From: Planoprotostelium fungivorum
Lineage: Eukaryota; Evosea; Variosea; Cavosteliida; Cavosteliaceae
Assembly (NCBI GenBank): GCA_003024175.1
Contig: MDYQ01000022.1
Span: 186,001-250,000 of the forward strand
Direction: 5' to 3'
DNA: 64,000 bases
Under the pieces are notes generated by a model that saw only the letters and a program-made list of their open reading frames with translations, did no database searches and was not told the origin of the DNA. Numbering within the stretch: position 1 is the stretch's first letter; each line of letters begins with the position of its first letter. The position numbers and the translations under genes were made by a program. This document shows positions 1 through 10,862 of this stretch, piece by piece.

Positions 1-3000
1 CACCGACTCACCGTGACACACTTGTCCGTTCTTTCTCTCTACTCTGATGCTCTCTTCTTCTAGCGTGCAGTAGCTTCTCATGTCTGTACTGTCTAACTCG
101 AACTCTTGCTCTAGCCCTCTTCTCTTTCTTCTCACGACAAACAAGATGGCCATAATGAGAACGAGCAGAAGGAGAGAGCCGACTACAACGGGGACTATGA
201 TGACGGCGGGATTGATAGAAGAAGACTGTGATGACGTCATCACACATCATCCATTAGAGATGACACTCACAGGTTGACTCGGCTTCTGAATAGGTACACC
301 ATAAGTGAAGTTTGTAAAGTGATTGCAGGAGCACATGACTGATACATTCGAGACGCTGAGCGTAGTACATCCATCAGGCATCCAAGATTCATCACGTTGA
401 CTCCAGTGAAGACATGTCATGCCTGTCAGACGTCAGTGTACATCTGACATTGTACACAACGCACCAGAAGATGGAGGAGAAGAGAGAGGCATGGTGAATG
501 TGACAGGATCATTCAGTCCACTGACGTTGACGACTTGAAGAGAAGTGTCCAGGAGTTCTACACCCAATATCTGTCCCACGCTGTGTTGAATTGTTAGATT
601 TGATATTCTAAAAGATGGAATATGGAGTTCAATTGGAAGAGATGGATTGTTCATGAATGATAGAGAAACAGATATCTCACATGGACTGATTGACAAAGGC
701 AAATGGATTGAACGTCAGCAGATCCACTACCATAAACCCTTCCGGTGATTTCGATAGAACCTGCACATGTCATCATTTACATCGAATCATCGTGGGATAT
801 CACCTCACGAGAGAAGACGACTGTGGCAGTGTCGCCCACTCTGACAGCTGTCGACAGCTCAGGCACTCTGGCGATCTGTGCTCGTCTCATTCCTCTCTCT
901 CTGTCTCTCTCCTCTCACCTTCTCTATGCTCAGCTTGATGTAGTCTGATGAGATGGCGATGGGCTGAGTGTAGTTGTACAGCTGATTGCGAACCAGAGCA
1001 TCCAGGAGAGTGAAGAAAGGCGTCAGTTGCGAAGCGTTACCACTGTACAGTGGTCGTATGGTATCGTAAGTGAACAGTGACTGTCACATCATCAGTCTAC
1101 ACCATTGTGGATGACCGATCGATTTCACCTCGACGACGCCACGAGAGAGTGACAGCGGAAAATCGATCAGTGGAATGACATCTTCCAGAGGTACACAGAC
1201 GTAAGTTCGTTGTAGATTGAAGTCGTTCAATCGAAGACCTGCACGTAAGAGCGTGGAGCAGTAGCTCCATCTCGTGACATTCGTCACGGCCAAGTCCACG
1301 ATAATTGCGTAATCAACATGGACACAACTGCTCTCTGGTGCCGCCTGATGACAGTTAATTGAAATATTTCCAAATGAAAATTCACCGAAATGTAGTTGAC
1401 AATTTCCGCAAAGTTGTTGAGAGGATAAGATGTTCCGTTGGGACAGGCTGAACAAAACTGTCCTGGACATCTCGTTCCTCCTCTCCTCGCTGTGAACGCT
1501 CTGCTGACGCTGCTGCTGCCACTCCTCTTGATAGATACTGACTGTCCCACGCTTCTGTACAGTGTACCATTGATCCACTGTCCTTCTGGTCCGTTGGCTA
1601 TAGAGATGTGTGCGACACTTCCGTTGTTGTAGATGATCTCAGAGGTGAAGCTAGAGTTGTCCACCCTAATACCGGATATTCTCTCATCGAGTCCGCGACC
1701 GTTGATAGTGAAGTAGCCTCCGTCTGTATATGCACTCGTACCATCTACAACGAAGAAGTGAGAGTCACACATAGACTCAGCCCAGGGCAGATATCTGGAC
1801 AGAGGATAGTCTGTGTCCATCAGACAGTACAGACTACCCGCGTACTCGTCGTTGACGAAGTCTATTCGAATAATCAGATCGAAGACTTGCATCAAAAATG
1901 TTGTGAGAGAGTACTCACCAGAGATCTGATTGCCCCTGACGTCCAGCTGACTGACGCCAGAGAAATACGGAAACGTCGTGATCTCGTTGTAGGACAGATC
2001 CACGACAGAGATGCCGCTGATGTTGCCGACTAGTGAGATGTCGTTGTGTGACAGGTTCAGACTCAACAGTGAAGCAGATAGTGCCGTGGTAAACGGCCAG
2101 ACTGACAGCTGGCTGTAAGATATCTCCAGTTCCATCACATTCTCCATCGTAGAATAATCGACCGTGGCATTGATTGTGCTATTTTTAGATCGGAAGCTGG
2201 TCGTCAAGGTGAAATCGAATCCGTCTGAACTCAGTGTAGAGTCTGAGATGTAGAACTGATTGATGGGACACGTGTAGGCGCCTGTCACTTGACTCTCGTT
2301 GTAGATCGATAGATTCCACATGCAACGTACCAGAGATATGGGTGTGAATAACAAAAGTATTGGAGACTTGTAACTCGTCTCGAATGAGACGGTCGTGTTG
2401 TAGATGGACACGGTGGCGTTGTAGTCGGTCGTCATAGCTAACATGATATCGCTGGAAATTGCTCGTACCTGTCATCCGTTCACCGAACGGTTTACTAGGT
2501 TCTGAACTCACCTCTGAGAAAGAATTCGCCGTGCAATTGATCATGGTCGAATTGTAGATGAACAGCCGGCTCAAATTATTACCACCAGTTCCTTTCAGGC
2601 AGAGAGAGTCGTAATCACCCGAAGTCACGATAAAGAGTGTGTCGTTGACGTGAACCTCCGCGGTAGTGACCGATACAAACGTGGCCGTGGTACCACCACT
2701 ACCACCGATGGTGACGGGTGAGACCATCACTTGTCTCTTGTCTTGATTATTCGATTCCGGATTGGGCCGGGAGACATCGCTGGAGAATGTACAAGATCGA
2801 ATCTGCTCGATGTGAATCCATCGAAGTGTCATCGTATCACCTGGATCGTCTGACTGGGTAGGGTAGATAGATTCATCCTACTGGAGTTGTAGACGGAGTC
2901 GTACACGTAGATGGTCGCTATGGACGTAGATTTGAAATCTCCGGTGAAATTGCAGCGGAAAAAAATGGCGTCACCCACTAGCTTGATCGATCGGGACATT

Positions 3001-5145
3001 TGAATTCCGAATTGTACGTCGGAGGCGTAGAAGGGGTAGGGTGAGATGTCTTGCGGTACCGGGTCAGAGTAGATGAGCGGTCCCGGGTGGGAGTCCTGGG
3101 CCGTATCGATGGATGTGTCGATGATGGTGAGGTTTCCGTGGATACTGAACGAGTTGTACTGCCCAAGTGATATCGTGCCTCCTTGTATGATTGTACCAGG
3201 AACGTCAAAGTGGAAGGACAGAGAGAGTGGAATGGATGGTTCACTGAAGCTGATGGAATAGACGCCATACAAGAAGTACAGATGTAAACTCGTCACATCA
3301 TTGCTGAGTTCGAATACTGATCGAGTGGGTGAGATGAGCGTTGTAGATGGATTCTCACTCGATTGCGTCACATTGAAGCTCGAGTTCAAGTAGATCGAAG
3401 TGACATTTGGCTCGTTGTAGATGATGGGAAAGATGGTAGAGAGAACTCCATTTCCGATGCGACCGAAGACTCTGCCTGTACCGGATGGTACGTACGCGTA
3501 CGCATGGGTGTCGTTGATGACAGTGTAGTTCTGCAGAACAGATAGACCCACAGTGCCTACCAGATTGGCTCCAATGATGCTGACCGAGCCTCCGGCTATG
3601 TCCCTTCAGATATTTGTGCGAAGTTTCGAATTCACCAGTGGCTGGCTGTACGTAATCTACGTACATCACTTGTACGCCACAAGAGTATTGGATCCATCTC
3701 GGTGTGTCGTCTGCCAAAACGGTGGGAGAGTTATCTGTTATACTGCAATTCGACTGAAATGCAAGAGGCGGAGTGTTGTAGAAGCCTGATGTCATGACGT
3801 CAGGATGCGAGTCGAGATGTCATGCATGATACTCACTTGTGAAGTGACATCCTGAGACATAGAGATTCTGCAGATCAGGCAGAAACGGGAACTTTCCTCC
3901 AAATTTTGTGTCTATCAGTTCCAACGTCCTCAAGCTCGTCCACGCCGGAAAACTACCCCCTATCTCTCCATTCTTCACGCTCAGTGTCTTCAGGCTATAA
4001 GGCGGCAAGAAGCTTGCAGGAATGATGTCCACATACACTCTGACCATCGTCACAGTACTGATTGTTGAGCTGAGAGAGCTGGGCCACTGTGCGATGTTCT
4101 GCCAGTAGAGCTGAGTCTGCACGAGAGATATCATGGTCCACAAGTTGGTTGAGTTGTCCGGCGTGAAGTCTAGGGATAAACTCGACAGAGTGAAAAGTTT
4201 TGCAAAACTGACTTGGCTCTCCTCCAGGGTGAGTCGATAGAGGTCGCTGTGGGCGATGCGATCGACGGAGATGGTGCTATGGTTTCTGAAAGTGATCGAA
4301 TAGCGAGGAGAGGACGAGTCATCCATCCAGTGACCGATCTGATATGGCGTCATTCCGAATGATCATGATGGCAATGGAAGACTCACGGTACTGTTGTCTA
4401 TGAGGACGGTGACGGGCAGATTGGTTTGGAAATTCGAGTGGAGACCTCTCATCATGGTGACGTTTCGAACGAGAAGATCGGCAGGCATCACCCAATCGAC
4501 ATCGCGATCTGAATCGCCTTCGAAGGTGGAATCGATTATCACCACGGACTTCGAGACGGAAACTGTGATGGAGAGAGCATGAAAGTTGCAATCGTCCAGT
4601 GTTAGAGCAGAGGAGTTGAAAGATGCGTGACCTCGGGTGAACTGGCTGTGCGATACCGATAGCGTGTTGTTTTCCGTTTGAAGAGTTGCGTCTGTAAAAT
4701 CACATGAGATGATGGTCGATGTAGCCGTATCATCAGTCCAAGTAGAATTGTTGAAGAGGCATTGTGAGACGGACGATAAGTCGGAGGTCGTCTGGATTGT
4801 TGTGTTGTAAAAACTGATGCCTTTCAAGAGGATGGATTGATTGGTGGATATTGTGAGACTGACGTTGTTGAATATAACGTGACCCGCTGCAACGAAAGAG
4901 ATGTTGGAGATGTAGGTGTTGAAGATGGTGGCGGAATCGTCATTGTACTCTCCCGGAAGCAATACGTATGAGTAGTTGCTGACTCCAGATATCCCTATAG
5001 ACGAATGTTGCTCGATGATGGCTGCCGATGTGAGTTTCCGATTATGATCTCTTCACATACACGTCCAATTGTTTGGGCCCAAACTGAAATCTTCCGCAAG
5101 ACAAACTCCCAACAGCACAAACGAGAGGAAGCCAATCGACTTCAT
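1..5145 (-). CDS. Receptor with beta-helix, LRR, IPT/TIG and GPS motif plus TM helix; 3' end off window
   Basis: Large multi-exon cell-surface receptor. It starts at ATG 5145 with a signal peptide (MKSIGFLSFVLLGVCLAEDF). Next comes a beta-helix-like, Asn/Ser/Thr-rich region with many N-glycosylation sequons (about 5000-4360). A leucine-rich stretch follows (4350-3820), then an IPT/TIG-like fold (about 3600-3400), more beta-helix (3400-2500), a second LRR block (2160-1900), a second TIG-like domain (1760-1550) and a Cys-rich EGF-like piece (CPGQFCSACPNGTSY). A GPS motif lies at about 400-254 (CLHW...DGC...CSCNHFTNF). The next intron (about 290-199) is followed by a clear TM helix (VIIVPVVVGSLLLLVLIMAI) and a basic stop-transfer RRKRR. 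The reading frame runs off the left edge, so the cytoplasmic part is unseen. By analogy with the receptor at 13639-17857 it may be a kinase; this is inference. GPS motifs in GAIN domains mediate autoproteolysis next to the membrane. Exon borders in the ectodomain are approximate. Confidence 0.75.
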
Positions 5146-5170
5146 GCGATTGTGGATTGCGGAAAGATAT

Positions 5171-5305
5171 ATATCGAACGCGGAGTCGTTCTTCGGGGTA
5201 AAATGCGAAACACGCTGTAGAACGACACACAAGACAAAAGGAGAAGCTCCATGCTGGACTTGTAACATGTTCTTTAGTGGAGAGATATCGAACGCGGAGT
5301 CGTTC
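5171..5305. repeat. Direct repeat pair of 22 bp upstream of the receptor start
   Basis: An identical 22-bp sequence (core TCGAACGCGGAGTCG) occurs at 5171-5192 and again at 5284-5305, just upstream of the ATG at 5145. It may be a duplicated promoter element or a footprint of the local rearrangement that produced the adjacent receptor fragment. Confidence 0.6.
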
Positions 5306-5399
5306 TACGGAATGCATGCGGCATAGCGAAAAAGTATGTTGTGGCTTGAGAGCCTGCAGATTTTGTCTCTTCTGACAATATGTGAATGTACCATCTTCA

Positions 5400-6304
5400 A
5401 TCTTCGTAGATCAAGGCCTTTCCATTATTTTTCGACATCCTGATCATGTCCACTTTGTCTTTGGAAACGTACTTTACGTCTCTAGAACTCTCCGTGTGCA
5501 AAGACAACCCTTCTGTGATCTCTTTGGCTGTGTATCTCTTCTTCTCATCCACTATCACGCTGTTCGTTGTGTCTCCCAACAGTTGTACCGGCCGCGCGGT
5601 GTGGATCAATGCAATTTCGACACCGTCTCCCTCCATATCAAGTACACCGCTGGCGCAGAGATATCCAACACTGTCTTGGGCGAATCACCTGCACTATCAC
5701 TCCGAAACGTCACCTTGCTGCGAGGTCTCTCTCTGAACGACCGAAATGGATCATCCATCACAGTGGATGTCCTCATCGAAAACAGCACCGTGAAATGACT
5801 GGCAGATACGGACAGCGAGCTGATTGGGCTCATTTGCAGGATGGAATCTGCAAAATCACATGACGTGATGGTCTCAGTGGTCGATGTGTCTGACCAAGTC
5901 GAACCGACGGAAAGACAGTGCGATACGGTCAATAGATCGGCGGTCGAAGTAAGTTTAGAGTCTTTGAATGTGATGCGTTCGAAAATGACGGATCGGTTGA
6001 CGGCCACAGTGAGATTGACATTGCTAAATCGGACATCGCCCGTTGCGATCAAAGAGAAATTGGAAATGTAGGTGTTCGATATTGTGATGTCGGCGTCGCT
6101 GTAATTTCCTGGCAGTACAATGTATCGGAAGTCACTCAAACTCCTTCTTCCAGAAGAGGAATCTTTTTCGATGACTGCCAAAATGAGGATAGTGTTACTT
6201 CATTATCTCCACTCACTTGTCGTCCAGTTGGTTGGGCCCAGCAGAAAATCATCGGCGAGGTAAGTGGCCACCAATGTCAAGAAGAGGAAGCCGATAGACC
6301 TCAT
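5400..6304 (-). pseudogene. Rearranged 5' fragment of a second copy of the receptor gene
   Basis: ATG 6304 opens a signal peptide (MRSIGFLFLTLVATYLADDF) closely matching that of the receptor at 5145. It is followed by a beta-helix stretch (LPGNYSDADITISNTYISN...) paralogous to 4962-4600 of that gene. The homology on the minus strand stops near 5800. The next part of the same protein (matching RNVTMMRG...VLIDNSTV of the parent) is found on the plus strand at about 5590-5795 (RNVTLLRG...VLIENSTV). So the fragment contains an inverted segment, and nothing downstream of the first beta-helix is present. No LRR, TIG, GPS or TM parts follow. It could be transcribed as a short secreted protein, but the inversion argues for a decayed tandem duplicate. 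Confidence 0.7.
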
Positions 6305-6498
6305 CTGTGCTCGTGTTCCAGCAGTCTGATTCGTTTGGGTGAAAATATGAGAAGGTGACATCCAATGGAATTCGATGACGTTTGTCGCGTTGTGAAGTGA
6401 CCCAATCACTCAAAATGGATAGATATTGGTGTGATGCTTCTGTCGGTGAGATCGACACACCGAAAGAGGTGATCCTGCAGTGTCTTCGTTTATTCTCG

Positions 6499-7868
6499 TC
6501 AAAGGTATTTAGCGATTGCCACGGCCAGCTGAGCTCCCAACTGCGAGCTCCTCCATCCCCAGGGGTGAACACCGTCACCCGAGCAGAAGGAAGGTGATAC
6601 ATGGTCTAAACCCTTCGCCGCCGTCGCACCGAGTTGGATGAGGTGAGCATGACGATCATTCGACTTCTTTCTGTACTGCTGGAATCCCTTCACGATGAAT
6701 TCTTCCGAATATCTTCCGAATGGGACGACCTGTGACGTCAGACGACGTCATCACGAGGGAGATTCACCTGGAATATCTTGGATTTGGGACAAGTCTGCCT
6801 CATGGAGATCAACCATCCCAGCACTTTCTCCGTCACCTGCGTCCCAATCAATCTCAATTAAAATACAATTCATTCGGTTTTAATCACCTGGGGCTTGCTG
6901 GCGAAGAGACCGTCGTTTGTGCCCTGAACATTTAAAATCACATTGGGACACTCGTCGAATTCTCTCTTGACTTTGGAATTGTGCCAGTTCCAAGAAGAAG
7001 TGTTCGATGTACCTTCTTCACTCCACAGGGGAGGTACGTTACCACTGCCTCCTCCCGTCATTCCTGGGAATCGAGGTCAATCCCGGGAATCGTCGACGCT
7101 AGGCTCACCTTGACCACCCCAGGCAAGGAGACTGACTTCTGCGCCGATCGCAGATGCGACGGCGAAACCGAAAGAAGGGAAGGCATCGTCGGTCTCGATG
7201 GTGAAATCATGAGGTGTTGGGAGCTCAACGGTGTTGGCGCCCTGTGCGATACTGTCTCCGTAAACGGCCATCGTCTTAGACGACATGTCGCTGGGCTGAT
7301 TGAAGATGGTGCCGGTGGGTGCATCGAAACCTGAATGAGATGAGATGTGTGAGAGAGGTCGAGAAAGCGTACCTAAGATGCGGATGTTGGTGCTGGGTCC
7401 CACCCAACGATCGACCTAGAGGAGTCAGGACAGTGATCGTATATTACGAAGATGTACCCAGCCGTTGCTGTTCTTGATGTATAAGAATACGGTATGGATA
7501 TCTTGTGGCTTGAGAGAATCTACGAGGAGGACATTTGTGTCGTTACCCATATGGTATTCTTTCCACACGCCGTTGTCGATAGACCATGCGATGTTGGCGA
7601 AATAATCGTTTCTTTGAGGAAGGTCTAACACGACAGACACCTGCAGTCGCCTTCAGAGGATGGCCCATCTTTCGCACATCACCTGGGTGGTGTTGGTGAT
7701 GGTGAATTTGACATAAGGGCCACAGTTAGCTGCCTCGATGGATCCAATGGAGGCATTAATGTACCAGTTCCATTTGGTGTGATAGATGCGAGAGTCGGCA
7801 GCTGCGGTGAAGTCGGCAGTGACCAATTGGGACAGACAGACGACAAATAAAAGAAGGCTGGCTCTCAT
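6499..7868 (-). CDS. Secreted SGNH/GDSL-family esterase with N-terminal beta-domain
   Basis: ATG 7868 opens a signal peptide (MRASLLLFVVCLSQLVTA), then a roughly 150-residue beta-sandwich-like N-terminal region. The SGNH hydrolase blocks follow in order: GDSIAQG (block I, nucleophile Ser), a Gly block around LLAWGGQG, GTNDG (block III, oxyanion Asn), and DGVHP near the C-terminus (catalytic Asp and His, block V). An N-terminal beta-domain plus SGNH core resembles carbohydrate esterase CE2-type deacetylases, so removal of acetyl groups from polysaccharide is the likely role, outside the cell or in a digestive vacuole. At least five short introns interrupt it; one near 6733 contains TGACGTCA. 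Stop at 6499-6501. The family call is firm, the substrate is inference. Confidence 0.75.
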
Positions 7869-8098
7869 GTTCTAAGGAAGACGAAGATGACGGTTTGTAT
7901 GCGCAGACACACGTCGTGACATGTTGTGTGACAATTGACACAAACCATTACTCGAATTGTTCTGCCGTCTCCAGCAACAGGACACAACCATCAATCATAC
8001 ATCCAGATCTGCATCTGAGACCACGAACAAACCCGATGCAGGCGAGATGATCAGATCGCGGCAATTGGTGATGATGACATCTGTGGATCATGCAAACT
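7869..8098. other. Intergenic spacer, same-strand genes
   Basis: About 230 bp between the start of the esterase gene and the stop of the next upstream minus-strand gene. It presumably holds the esterase promoter. I see no further ORF or RNA gene in it. Confidence 0.5.
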
Positions 8099-10490
8099 TT
8101 ATATCGTCACGTAGAATACGGCCACAGATATCATCATGAAGATGACAAAGGTGATGACGTACTTCCACGAATGATCCTCCGGTATCTGCGCGTCTAAACT
8201 GCAACAGAAGAGAGCTGCCTCCGTCTCTTCAATCTCTGAATGGACTACATCTTCAAACATCTTGGCCGTGAACGATAGAGAGCTTGTCTTCTGTAAAGCT
8301 TCACTCAACCTGCAAACGATCAGCTCTCCATCATCCATCATCGTCACGTGCTGATGTCGAACGTGTGACATCTATATGTCTCTCACTTGTATTGAGATAG
8401 AGACTCAGATATGGCAGAGAATGTCTTCTCTATACTCGCAAACTGTCGATTCAGATGTGAAACTGTGGCGGCCGCCACAGGTGACGCACTGTCGCTCTCC
8501 TTCACTGCCTCCAGCATCTGGTCCACCCATTTCCAAGAATAATTCTTGTCCTTCATCTTCTTCATGATGGGGTGATGGATGTACTTTGTCGAAAATTCGA
8601 CGATCTTTTCTAACGACCTTCTCAGTGGAACGGCTGACGTGACGACACGTGACAAGATAGCATTTCGAGTCGAAATATCGCGGAAAATTTCTCCCATGCT
8701 GACGTCACTGGGGTGGGCGTGGAAGGGGTGGTAGCTGTTACATTCGAATGAGAACGAGAAATTTCGCGGAAAAGTGTCACCCCTGCGACCAAGTGTAGTC
8801 GTAACGGCCGTTCGTGTTCGTCTTTGTGGGGTCGACGAGACCTCCCAACCATGATGTGAGAGATCGGATGATGAGTTGGGTCGTCATGTTGCCGTGGATC
8901 GACGCGGGAAGGTCTCTCACTCGATCGAGAGGGTCCGTGCAGTATTGACCCACGGACACATCGGCCGTCTCATCATCGCGGAGGAGGATGATCGAGTCGT
9001 CCGATCTGTCACCATCATCACATCATCCAGAAATTCTCAACTCACATCGACATCGCCTTATAGTTGTCTAAATATTTGTGTCCTCCCCTCGTCGATAGAA
9101 CGTAAACGGGCACGACCCTGACTCCCTGCTTGTTGGCCACCTTGTCCATATCCTCCACGGACATCTTTCCCTTGGCCTTGTGTGAGCTCGAACTCAGCTG
9201 ACTATTGAAGAGGATCGTCTCCTTATCGTGCTCCACGAGACCGGATCCCAAGATATCCTCTACACTTCTCAATTGATGGTGTAGACATTGTGAATCGAGA
9301 TATTCGGTCAGTTGAGATTCCAACCGATTCTCCTCTGTCGTGTAGAACGTTCGAAATTTCGTGCACTTGCTGATGGACAGCGAGATGTGATGGTGCTCGT
9401 GTACGTTGTGTACGCCTCGGAGGAGGTGGAGTTCGATTCCGGGCGGGGTCGCTGCCTTGGCCCAGCGGTGGATCTCTGTGATACGGATATCGGGAGAATT
9501 ATGACCGAAGGGATGAGCTCCTTGATGATTGCGCAATACGATGACGGGAGCCAAGATGCGGCTGACTTCGTGTGTGGTTTGGATGGAAAAATCGGGCACG
9601 AGGACCTGGTTCGTGAGTCAAGAGGAGGAGATGGATGAGAGAGAAAAAGATTGTTTTTTTTATGCCCATGTGTGATGATGATGGGATGGAATCACCTGTT
9701 CGATGGCGGAAGTGACAAGACGAACGATGAAGGAGAGAGGTCTCTGGTTGAGGTTTGCATCGGTGGAGAGGGGATCTGTGAATGATGCAATGTGTCCATT
9801 GTTGCCCGCGGCACAACGAATGGCATGTTTGGACACGTCGGAGACGAGGTATCTACCTCTTCCGACCCAATGGTTGGCGGCGCACCTGTGGAGGATGAGA
9901 ATGACGTCAGCAGGTGATACACACCTCTCCGGGTCAGATGAGGAGGTATAAAGGTAGCGAGTGTTCGCGTTGACGTGGATTCCGTTGAAAGATAGAAAGG
10001 CCGGGGAGGGGATGTTGATGATGAAGTGATTGTATGTAATGGCGGCGGAAGTATCTTCTCGCTCTAGATTTTGTATGTAATCCTCAAAGACTTGCTGGAC
10101 CGAAGAGATGGGAATCACGTGAGGTGATTTGGTCCCCGTGGAAATGAGCCTCTTCAGAGCAGACAGAAATGGAGCCGAGCTGACTGTCTTCACTTGATAT
10201 GTGATATCGATCCTCGTCTGAGTCGGTGGTGCAATCGATTCGCCGTCTTCCATTATCATCTGAGGGATTCTGTCTGGTAGAGTACGTTCTAACAGATCGG
10301 AGATCTTACTGACATCTTCATCTCCTCCATCGTCGATGAGGATGACACGGACACCAATGCGACCTTGAATAGAAAGATCATCGAATGGTGTCGATTTGAA
10401 CTCAGGATTGTTGATCTCGAGCGCTGCATATGTATATCCTAATATCAGACCGATGAGAATGGTTCGTAGTACTGCTCGTCCATGATGCAT
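8099..10490 (-). CDS. Large type I membrane protein of the secretory pathway, unknown function
   Basis: ATG 10490 begins MHHGRAVLRTILIGLILGYTYAA, an uncleaved or cleaved N-terminal hydrophobic segment. About 650 residues of lumenal sequence follow, including a His-rich segment (HNVHEHHHISLSISKC) and a helical C-terminal part. A single C-terminal TM helix ends the protein (YVITFVIFMMISVAVFYV) with almost no cytosolic tail. Stop TAA is at 8099-8101. The layout and several motifs remind me of the plant At5g58100/At3g28720 family of ER membrane proteins; that link is from memory and weak. Several 40-60 nt introns are present (near 9640, 9030, 8700, 8380). No enzyme motif was recognised. Confidence 0.65.
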
Positions 10491-10862
10491 GGTGATGTGA
10501 ATCGAACATCACATCACATCACCATTATTTACTGAATTTATTTGCCATTTCGCCTCGTTACTTAAAGATGACAATTTGATATTTCAAACATGCCAAGCCT
10601 GTGTGTGTCACAACAATCCCACGTACCATCTATGACGAGCTATCGTGAAGATCCTCCTCATTGGTACACTGGCCTATTACCATAGGAGGGGCTCTTCACT
10701 TCGTCTTGCCATTAGATCACACAGATTCAAGTTCAGAGGGTCTGTGGCTTATCGCTCCCTGGTTACCAACCATTGGTTTATTTATCTTTTATTCTGTTAT
10801 CGGGTGGTGAAAAAATCCAGCCTGGAAGAAAACAAATCGGCGGCACACAACCACATGATTGC
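10491..10862. promoter_or_regulatory. Divergent intergenic region
   Basis: About 370 bp between two head-to-head genes (minus-strand membrane protein, plus-strand RasGEF). It should hold both promoters. No convincing TATA box or coding potential stood out. Confidence 0.4.

Noticed and set aside
1735-1760. GTTGTAGATGG in the receptor TIG region as an intron acceptor
   Set aside because: The stretch is open and encodes VVDGT within a TIG-like domain; no fitting 5' splice site was found.
9415-9445. tRNA-like GAGTTCGATTCC sequence
   Set aside because: It is in frame within the membrane-protein gene (GIELHLL), and no cloverleaf could be built around it.
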